Shown here: positions 55,554 to 64,000 of the stretch, piece after piece
How positions within the stretch are numbered: the first letter of the stretch is position 1
Layout: each line of letters begins with the position of its first letter
Origin: Antedon mediterranea
Lineage: Eukaryota; Echinodermata; Crinoidea; Comatulida; Antedonidae
Assembly (NCBI RefSeq): GCF_964355755.1
Contig: NC_092677.1
Span: 26,940,101-27,004,100, forward strand
Length of the DNA: 64,000 nucleotides
Direction: 5' to 3'
The notes under the pieces: model-generated
What the model was told of the DNA's origin: nothing
Databases searched by the model: none
What the model saw: the letters and a program-made list of their open reading frames with translations, nothing else
Position numbers and translations under genes: made by a program

Positions 55554-57146
55554 GACATTGCCAGTGCTGAGTAAGTATAAATATTTAAATATAAAGCTAG
55601 CATATTATCTATTTTTGTAGAGAATATTGTAATTTATAATATTAATAATGAACGTTTAATATGAAAGTAGATGTTATTAAATCAATAGCACTTTCTTGCA
55701 GTAACCACACACCTTAGTGATTAAAGGTTCTAATGAAATCTCTAGGCTTTGAAAAAGCAATACCACACAGACCAGTCGATTATAGATATCATCACAATTT
55801 GATTTAAACACGATGAAAGTTTTAAAATAGGGACCATCACAAATTACTCTAATGCAGTAAAGCTCTGTGTATACAATCAAACTAGTTGTGATAAGCCCAT
55901 ATATGGTAGTGACATGCCCAAATATGGTAGTAATATGACATCATCATGTCCATATATGAACACATCACATCTCATTTTTACTCCAATAAATGTATGACTA
56001 TCTAGTTTTAATGTAAAGTTTATGAGGCAGACACTGCTATAAATATTTGACATGGTCCAAGTTAATGTATCAGTTCAACTGGTTCTTTTTAAATACTCAC
56101 CATTAATCGGCGACTGAGTTGTCTGCCGTCATCCACGTATTGCGACACACCTAGATTGCTTGTCCTTGTCGCCTGAAAACGAGAAAAAATCAGTCAAACG
56201 AAAAGCTAACAAGATTACTAATACTCATCCGAACCCATCACTTGACAACTACAGTTTGATAATCTTTTGAATCTGAGCAAGAAAGCTTTTAATTAGTACA
56301 AATGCAGAGCAATTATTTGTTGTTAAAGTTGGCGAAAACAACAATTTGCAATCCACGGTGGTACTTGGAAATTATTTAACCAAATGGGATGTGTCAATTG
56401 TAACATATCACAAGATTCACATACAGTATCTATGTAAAACAACGGTGGATGAGTTTATAGGGGAGCATGTGAGTTTATAAGGGAACATGTCATGTCATAT
56501 ACTGCAGTAATATTGCAAGTAAATTTGGTTTATTTTTATACATTTTTATGCATTAATATTTAGCTTTCTTTAGAAAACTATACACAAGGTTTATTGCAGT
56601 GACTTCCTCATAAACTTCTACAAACTAAAATGTTATCGCAGTAAATAATGAATTATTGCATTAGATTTAAATGTGATTGTATGTTGCTATGGTAATTTGG
56701 TTTTTTTTTGAAAATGTAAAAAAAATAATTTCCTGAATTTTTTTATTAAAAATATGAGACAAAGCGGTAACCTTCACTTGTAGTTTTGAGATTATTTACT
56801 TAATAAAGTTGCTCACTTTGGTTGTGGTCGGACATGTTACATATTGGGTTCTAAAAAGAAGTAATAACAAGGTCATTGATAATAGCATGACAAATTACAC
56901 ATCAATATTTCTATTTAGACAGATCAGTCTGATCATGGCTCAAGCCGATTTTTTAAGCGTATTTACATCGAATTAAACACTTAATGGTCAAGGATAAAAC
57001 ATTCAGCATTAAACTCTCAGGTTACAAAGTCTTACTAAAAGCTAATTGATATTAGATGGTCTTAATTTAGCATCTATTAATAAGAACTTATTTAAATAAT
57101 CAATATTAATCATGACCACTGGACAATAATTTAAGCTTTAAAAGCT
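55554..57146. other. Intergenic region with a MITE fragment and one exon-like segment
   Basis: Mostly AT-rich DNA. A MITE family 1 copy with a decayed right end lies at about 55859-56035, and a 72-bp exon-like segment lies at 56101-56172 (listed separately). Nothing else was recognised. Confidence 0.4.
56101..56172 (-). other. Unassigned 72-bp exon-like segment, minus strand
   Basis: It is flanked by a good acceptor (TTTTCAG) and a good donor (GTGAGT). It is relatively CpG-rich against AT-rich surroundings and exactly 24 codons long in one open frame (ATRTSNLGVSQYVDD, then GRQLSRRLM); the other two frames have stops. No family was recognised and no neighbouring exon was found. It may be a noncoding 5' exon of gene B spliced to 48608, or an exon of another gene. 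Confidence 0.4.
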
Positions 57147-57342
57147 CTCGTCTTAATATTAGGAGGGACACGTTCTCCAGGAGAGTTATTCACTTATGGA
57201 ATGCTCTGCTTGCGGATGTAGTTTCATGTGCTACGGTGAACTTGTTCAAAGCAAAACTTAACGTTGCATGGTCTAACCACCAGCTGAAGTTTTCACCCTA
57301 TATAGAATATGATTTTATTGCTAAGAGGGGCTTTTTTTAAGC
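57147..57342 (+). mobile_element. C-terminal fragment of a non-LTR retrotransposon
   Basis: One plus-strand frame, ending in TAA at 57338-57340, encodes SRLNIRRDTFSRRVIHLWNA and then LFKAKLNVAW. This is the FSxRVVxxWNxLP...SVNxFKxRLDxxW ending typical of CR1/Jockey-like elements. A short non-coding tail follows. No 5' part remains. Confidence 0.75.
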
Positions 57343-58686
57343 ACTGAGTGCTTTGCCTCAATCCCGTAGACGAAAGTGTAGGGGAAACAAGTAAACAATT
57401 ACTGCAGATCTAAGCGCCCTCACAAGAAGTAGACAAAACGCTACAGCACAAAAAGAAGGCAAAACCTAACCTTGCATAAACATAAAAAGAGTGTTTGTAA
57501 AGCACAGCTTATTATTACAACCTCAATGTAAGTCACATGAATGTAAACATTAGCATAGTAACCGTTGTTATGCATGAGCAATACATGGTTACAATATCAT
57601 AAAAAACATTTAGTCAAGTCAAGTATACCTGCCAACTGTTTCAGTGGCCAATAAGAGAGACAAAATAAATTGAAAATGTATACCACACTGTTTTAATAAC
57701 TTAATATAGCATGCCCTCTGTGTAATTATTGCAAAATAAAGTGCCCTATGTGTATAGTCTGTTTTAGAAAGAAAATATTCTTTAGATGAATGGAGATTCA
57801 CACGTACACATACATTTGTATTATCTATTTTTGGAAAGATAGAACATGGATAGAAAGTGAAAATAAAACATTAGTGTGAATGTGCTACTCATACACCGTT
57901 GATATATTTTTCTCATTGCGGAGGTACAGATATTCGGGATTGTGTTTAAGCTACAGCAGTTCACCACTGGTGGCACACCGTTTCTATTCAATTATTATTA
58001 GAAAATTCTATTTATACTATAGTCTCTATTTTAAAGATTAAAAATAATTTAGTTAAAATAAAATTATCCGTTTATCCTAAATGAAAGCAAAAAAAAACAT
58101 CTACTTTGACAAAGGAAAGTTGGGTGCGAGTGCTTTGCGGTGTTACTGTGCGAATAGCAAAGGTTTTTCTGGTTGGTTATTCTCTTAATATAGTATTTTA
58201 TTCTTACATCTGAAATTGAAAAATTTCCCCCATCATCAACTTACCGGTACCCCTCACACTCACTGACTGAGCACACCAATCAGGCCTAGCCAAGCTAGCC
58301 AGGGAGGGGGAATCCCTAGACAGGATATTCATTTGTAATTATTGTAATAATTATTAAATTAAAATACAATAAAAATGCCGACCTACATATTTAAAACCTG
58401 TAACTCCTGCACGCTTAATACGTTTTTTGTAGAACTTAAATTAAGCGGTTTTCGATCGCATCCTGATGATATAATTTAAAGATCTTTTTAGAGAAAGTAC
58501 GTCCAAATAATAGATGGCGCTATAACGTTTGGAAATACTTATCAAACCATAGAGGTCGTTGTTGTAAACATTCACACGTTTTTGTTGTGTAACCTCTCTC
58601 CGCGGCCGAGCGAGTAGAATCCATATTATGCAATTTTATGAAATAAAATATTTATTAGTGTATTGTATAGTTTCTTCTGTATCAAC
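57343..58686. other. Upstream flank of CTU2
   Basis: AT-rich intergenic DNA becoming CpG-containing near 58590-58615 (CTCTCCGCGGCCGAGCGAG). This is probably the core promoter or 5' UTR of CTU2, within 100 bp of its start codon. No TATA box in a convincing position was seen. Confidence 0.4.
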
Positions 58687-61600
58687 ATGTGTGAGGCTCC
58701 AGATGAAACACAGTTTATGACCAAAAAGCCATCAATAATGTGAGTTACATGTACTCTCTGTAGGCGCAAATTTTAGCTAGGCCTAGCCTAGCACTAGGCC
58801 TACTTTAGGCTAGTTAGGCGCGCTAGGTAGGCGAAGGCAGTAAGTAAGTTGGTAGACATGGGTCGGCTCGTGCTGTATGTAGGCGAGATTTGCGTAGTCC
58901 TACCTAGGCCTACTAATGTCAAATGCGTCCAGTAGTCGTGAAGTGTAAACTGATAGGCCTGTAGTAGGCCTATCAAGTTTAATATTTATTCTTGAAAAAA
59001 AATTAATTCAGTACAAATTTTGTTTTTTCTTTTGAATCTTTTAGAACAACTGAAAGAAAATGTATGAAATGTGAAGAAAATGCTGTTTTGGTAATCAGGA
59101 TTGATGATGCTTTTTGTAGGTGAGAAACAATTGATATTGAGAAATCAGACATAAGAGGACCTTATCTTGTTTTGTCATACTTGTTCCCAGTTTTTATCTT
59201 TTTTTTATGCAAAATCACTAACTCACAAAATAATGATCATAGTTGAGTATTAATTGATTTACTTTTTTTTCATAGGAATTGTTTTGTACACTACATGACC
59301 CACAAGTTCCGTTCAGCTATTGGTAAAGGAAGGTTAATCCTGTATGACGAGAAGGTGCTCTTGGCGTATTCAGGTGGACACAGCTCTTGTGCTATGCTTC
59401 ACCTCGTACAACAGGTTTGATATTTTATATGAATATTTTTTCTGTAAATGTTATTGGTTTTTGTAAAAAGGTTGTGTGAAAAGCTTACTTTTATTGTAGT
59501 ATGTCTTTTTACTCTTCCATCAAATGTAACAATTTTGTTTCTGCTCTTAATTCTAGGGTTTTCTAGAACATGTTCACAAGAAATTGCGTTTCTTTCCTCA
59601 CCTAGTTCACATTGATGGTAATTTCAAGTATAATTTAACCAAGATTTTCTAAAATAAATTGATATAATCAGATAATTCTTAAGCTCTGTCTACCACTAAC
59701 ACTATCGAACTTCATGTGACAAAAAAAATGTGACGTGCCCAAATATGGACATTATGACATCATATCACTACCATATTTGGGCACATTTTTTGGTCAAACT
59801 AGTTTGATAGTGTAGACAGAGCTTTATAAGTCAAAATTATTCAAATATATTGAATTTTAATTAATCATATTGAGGTGAACTTCATCAACTGCCAATAACC
59901 TAAAGTTTTTTTGTAATTTTTGACAATAGAGGGGGCTGTTACTAATCAAGATTTGGAAGAAAGATTATGCGATTATAAGGAAATTACATCTAAACTACAA
60001 AGCACTGGTATTCCTTATGATGTAGTCTATTTGGAAAGGGTAAGTATTGCCATTCAGTGTCAATTATGTGAAGGTAAAAGAAAAAAGAATGTATCATAGC
60101 CTAGAAATAAATATATACAATGTCTCATCTATTCACTGCCTTTTGTAGGTACCTATTCTTTTCCTTTACTACTTTATGAATTACATTGGCATTTTAAAAG
60201 GTGATGTCCCTTGATAGTGAACAACTAACAAAAAAGCCTGCAAATTCAACCATTGAAAATTGCTCTGGAACCAAGAAAGAAGGTGATGCTTCTGGCTCCT
60301 ATAAAGATGGTTCTGAAAACAAACTAGAAGGAGTTAGAAAAACCAGTGGTCCGGTATCTGACGACTCCAGTACAACAGAAGGATGTCCCTGTGACAGAGA
60401 TATGTCAAATGGAATGGAATCATTAGATATCAATGGGTTGGCAGGGAGTCTTAAGAAGCTTCTAGAATCTGCCAAAACACTTACTACCAAAGAAGATCTA
60501 CTGTGGCAATTAAGGTACATGCACATCATCTTTTCTATTTTTGTGCACAAATAGTTTTGAGGTAGAGAGGAAAGATGGTTGATTTTCCCTGTGTAGTTCC
60601 TCAGGTATACCCTTGGAAGTTTTTAATTCACCCCAGTTGTCTACATTTACATTTTAATGTGAAAAAGTAAAAATAGGCATTTTAAATATATGATATTGGT
60701 CTGGGTTTAAATCTGTCACATTTTATTTTAGTCATGATAAAATTAACTGTATTTAGCATGCTAGATATGATTTTTAATTGTCTTATTTTGTAGGCATCAG
60801 TTACTAATTGAGGTTGCCAGACAGCGAGGATGCACTAAGATCATGTTGGCAGACTCTGGTACGCTAGTGTCTATACGAATCCTCGCAAATATCGCTCAAG
60901 GTAGGGGAGCTGCGTTACCGTTAGATACAGGCTTTGTTGATGGACGTCATGGTGATATAAATTTTGTTAGGCCTTTGAAGTGAGTTACTCTATTTAATAA
61001 TATATTCACTTACTAAAATAAAACTGTATTAAAAAAGAGGATTTAATCATCATGAAAAACCTATGATTAAAGACTAACTCCCTGTCCTGACGAATATACA
61101 CTGATTTTTATAGGGAATTCACAAAAAAAGAAATAGTACTATACAATAAGTTTCATGATGTGAAGTCAACGTTCATTCCTTCACTTACGACAAAGGTGGG
61201 GTCTGGTGCAAGTATCAACCTTCTCACCGAAGAATTTGTCAACGCGCTACAGGAAGGCTTCCCATCAACCATCAGTACCATATGCAGGTAAGAATTTTTT
61301 CATTCATTGTATTAATAATTTATAATTACAATATACCTGCTACTTAGGTTACTGTGTGCAAAGCTGCACTACTGGAGTGACAGGTACTGCTGGTAAACCC
61401 CTGAAATGGAGTGAGTGTCAGTGGTGGTTGAAATTGTTTTAATGAAATAATGGGGTTTTTTTTAGGACTGGTGAAAAATTGGGAACAGAAGGAAATTCAT
61501 CACAGAATAAATGTTTAATATGTAAGGTAAGAAGCGTTTGCCAATAAACCAGGAAAAAAATCTAATACAAGCTAATACTGTACATGCTGCTTGTAATACA

Positions 61601-62458
61601 AGAAATGCTCATCTTCTAGGCCCCACTTGATACATCTGTTCCACAAGCGTCAGCCTTGAACGCAACCAACTTCTCCCTGTCATTGTCAAGTACTTGTAAG
61701 AGGACGATGTCAAGTAAGCAGCCTAGCTCAGATGATCAGTGTTGTGGTGAAGGAGATGGTGGTTGTCATGGTAATACAGTTAACAAGTAAGTCTTTTCGT
61801 TACATATTCTGCTGACCGGATAGTTCCCTTTCATGAATACCAGCTAAGTGTTTAACTGGGGCAACATGTAATAGTTCCATATATTCTTCTTAAGGATAGT
61901 CCCCTGTCATGAATGTGTTTAACTGCAACACTGTGTAACATGTAGTATAGTCCCATATAACACATTCATTCTGCTTATATGCACTATATAATTAACTATT
62001 ATTCATTGACATGATGCAACAGTAGGATTGCTTATATTGTTATTCTATTCTATTTTTATCAAGAATTGACATGAAAGATATAGAGGGCCTCCTTTGTTAT
62101 GGTTGCCGTGTCACAATACGAGACGTTACAGATCTGAATCTACTGCCATCACAGATTAAAGCAGAGGTTGAGAAAACGATAAGAAGGTAAGGAATTGTGG
62201 GTTCAAATATTACTCTTTTATTTTCATTATTAGGGGTCATGTGAACATATACAAAGATATAGCGGGTTCTCACTCGACAGTGATTTAGTACAGTATTTCA
62301 CTTTTGGGATGCCCTGTCTCAAGTTTCTGTATTTTTTATGCCCATACATTTATTATGAGATAAATAAATGAAACCTAATACCCCAGTTTGCCATTTTTAT
62401 TTTTTATAGGTCTAAAATGAAAGAAGAAATTGAGGACTTTCTTCTTCCAGATGATTGA
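58687..62458 (+). CDS. CTU2: CTU2/NCS2, cytosolic tRNA 2-thiolation protein 2, complete
   Basis: Twelve exons: 58687-58739, 59045-59119, 59276-59414, 59557-59617, 59930-60039, 60201-60514, 60794-60979, 61114-61287, 61466-61526, 61620-61786, 62064-62186 and 62410-62458. Phases agree throughout and give about 503 residues (human 515). In the known pathway CTU1-CTU2 adds the 2-thio group to wobble uridine 34 of Lys, Glu and Gln tRNAs, with sulfur delivered by URM1. Visible motifs: N-terminal KCMKC and DAFCRNCF cysteines, PP-loop-like YSGGHSSCAML, HIDEGAVTNQDLEER, ADSGTLVSIRILANIAQGRG, LDTGFVDGRHGDINFVRPL, CLICKAP and LLCYGCRV. Exon 6 is a long, Ser/Lys-rich, poorly conserved insert. The start is the only ATG giving MCEAPDE, like MCQVGED in human. 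AATAAA signals lie at 62545 and 62586. Intron 4 holds a MITE family 1 copy. Confidence 0.95.
59679..59826. mobile_element. MITE family 1 copy in CTU2 intron 4
   Basis: TAAGCTCTGTCTACCACTAA to GATAGTGTAGACAGAGCTTTA. The left arm carries a small internal duplication (CACTAACACTATC). Confidence 0.86.
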
Positions 62459-62708
62459 AGACTGTAATTAGGCAGTGCTAACTACAGAAAAACGAAAGTA
62501 TTATAATATCTATTAATATAAACAAAACCCTATGGAGTATGATGAATAAATTGTATATTAATTAACATTAATTAAAATTTTGCATAATAAATAAAAACTA
62601 AAAGAAACATGAATTTAGTCAGTAATTGGTTCATACAAAAAACGTTTGTTGAATGTTGTATGAAAAACTCATTTGTTAGTACTGTAATAAAACAATAACT
62701 GTTTAACT

Positions 62709-63915
62709 TCATCTCCAGTCATCAGCTGAAGCCATACTGGTTTTAAACTCTGACAAGGCCCATCGTTTGTTGTCTATCTCGGCCTGAAGTTGGTCATACT
62801 CCTGGACCATCTTATCAAAACCCATACCAAGTGATTGGTAAGACTGTAACGCTTGACTGACTTGGTTCAACTCTTTTTCATTTTCATGATATTCGTGACT
62901 CAGATGTTTTCTAGAAAATATAAACATTGATCAGTTATTGGAATGCTCTTCCAACTACAGTGGTCAACACAACAACTCTATTATTAGATTGGATAAGCAT
63001 TGGCATGAGGGGTTTAAAAGGCTCAGAAACCAGCCTTTCAACTGTAAGTGACGGGGGTTGGCATGTATGCTATACATGAATATGATTATACTATTATTAT
63101 TTAGGTTAATTTAGCCTTGCCAGCCTACTTACTTGATATGTTTGTGGGTTTCAACCACTTCTTTTGTGTATGTATCACATAAAAGCTGTGCCTTAAAAAA
63201 CCTAGAGTAAAAATCATCAAAATAATATCATTGACATACACAAACTCTAGGGAGCGAGGTCAAAGTTCACACTGGATGTGAAACTTGTTAACATGACCCT
63301 TCAGTAATACATATACAACACGGGTATTACTATTTAACTGGTCATCTTCCCATTTCGCACAAGAAGCACTTCTTCCATTGTTTTACCTTATCTTTAGGCA
63401 CATGGCCTGGCATCTGACACTCATCCAATCACTAGTGACGCTATCGCTGTCTGCTTGAAATTTCAAACGGTGTTTCTTTATCAACTTCTCTAATGTGGTT
63501 ATACAGTCCATCATGGCCTAGTATAAGTAAATCAGTTTGATATCTATGCTCAGTTTTATTTGTAAAAGCCTAATCTATTGTAACAAACTTTAGTTTGCAA
63601 ATACAAGCAAACTCGCAGTTTGCCAACAAAAATTAAAAGAAAATATGCATATATAAAGATGTATACAAATTACAATGTTAAAGAAATGTATATGGAAATA
63701 AAAGTGGGACAAACCCATTTAAGACAAAATAAAAGAAACCATTGAACTTTGGAAAGGTTTTAAATAACTTACCTGAAAATACTGCCAAAATTGCTTATCT
63801 CTTTTTGCTTGGGCAAACTTTAAATTTGTTTTTTCTTCTTCTAATTGTCTGCTTTCAGATTGTAGAATATCGGGTAACTTAGTTGCTTTGGCAAAAATTA
63901 GTTTGTCGCAACTTT
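62709..63915 (-). CDS. HAUS4: HAUS4, augmin complex subunit 4, 3' part (partial)
   Basis: Four minus-strand exons: 63915-63773, 63517-63387, 63201-63133 and 62910-62709 (stop 62711-62709). They join in frame and give the last 180 or so residues of a protein of about 360 in vertebrates. The predicted coiled coil includes LEKLIKKHRLKFQADSDS, LCDTYTKEVVETHKHI and the diagnostic end SYQSLGMGFDKMVQEYDQL then DNKRWALSEF, which matches human SYEVLGEEFDRLVKEY...ENKRWALQEF. The eight-subunit augmin complex recruits gamma-tubulin to spindle microtubules. The 5' exons lie beyond base 64000. The gene is convergent with CTU2, with only 250 bp between the two stop codons. No minus-strand AATAAA was found in that gap; TTTATT on the plus strand near 62397 and 62349, inside the last CTU2 intron, could serve. 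Confidence 0.92.
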
Positions 63916-64000
63916 CTATCAATAGTAAATTTTAAAATTACAATTTGTAGCTAGTTATTTTGATAAATAATGTAGCTCTTATTCTCAATGTTATAGAAAT

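Noticed and set aside
60299-60550. An 83-codon minus-strand frame
   Set aside because: It is antisense to CTU2 exon 6, which is spliced in frame with conserved neighbours.

Overview
The window is animal nuclear DNA: AT-rich, intron-dense genes with consensus GT/AG splice sites, many MITEs, SINEs, LINE tails, minisatellites and a kilobase-scale satellite. The gene content (SORL1, SLC7 amino-acid transporter light chains, CTU2, HAUS4), the short AGGCCTA-type motifs near 58.8 kb and the invertebrate-style repeats suggest a marine invertebrate, probably a deuterostome such as an echinoderm. The species cannot be fixed from sequence alone. All gene identities come from translating exons by eye and comparing with remembered family sequences.

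Layout. (1) 1-13162, plus strand: the 3' half of SORL1 (sortilin-related receptor), 24 exons giving ten LDL-receptor class A modules (the first cut by the window edge), six fibronectin III domains, a transmembrane helix and a very conserved sorting tail. (2) About 13.2-25.6 kb: no host gene. It holds LINE remnants, a 32-bp minisatellite, and a composite block of palindromic repeat arrays (16.4-18.0 and 24.4-25.4 kb) around a higher-order satellite (18.0-23.7 kb). (3) 25667-30900, minus strand: a complete 11-exon SLC7A9-like transporter (gene A). (4) 30.9-35.97 kb: two copies of a ~1.2-kb Helentron-like element, a likely 5' untranslated exon of gene A, and a 15-bp minisatellite. (5) 35975-48582, minus strand: a second SLC7A9-like transporter (gene B) with the same exon plan but two alternative copies of exon 2 and two of exon 7. 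(6) 48.6-58.7 kb: intergenic DNA with LINE fragments and one unassigned exon-like segment. (7) 58687-62458, plus strand: a complete 12-exon CTU2. (8) 62709-63915, minus strand: the last four exons of HAUS4, convergent with CTU2.

How the genes work. Genes A and B are tandem paralogues coding for 12-TM light subunits that should pair through a conserved extracellular cysteine with an SLC3 heavy chain. In gene B, exon 2 (TM2-TM3 and the cysteine loop) and exon 7 (TM8) each exist as two equal-length, phase-matched copies. One gene could therefore make four transporter versions. This is the most interesting biological signal in the window. SORL1, CTU2 (tRNA wobble-uridine thiolation) and HAUS4 (augmin, spindle microtubules) are unrelated single-copy housekeeping or sorting genes.

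Mobile DNA. At least 18 copies of one palindromic MITE family lie in introns and intergenic DNA across the whole window. There is also a 32-bp hAT-like insertion with an 8-bp target duplication inside the satellite, and a Helentron-like copy lying beside a duplicate of its own empty target site.
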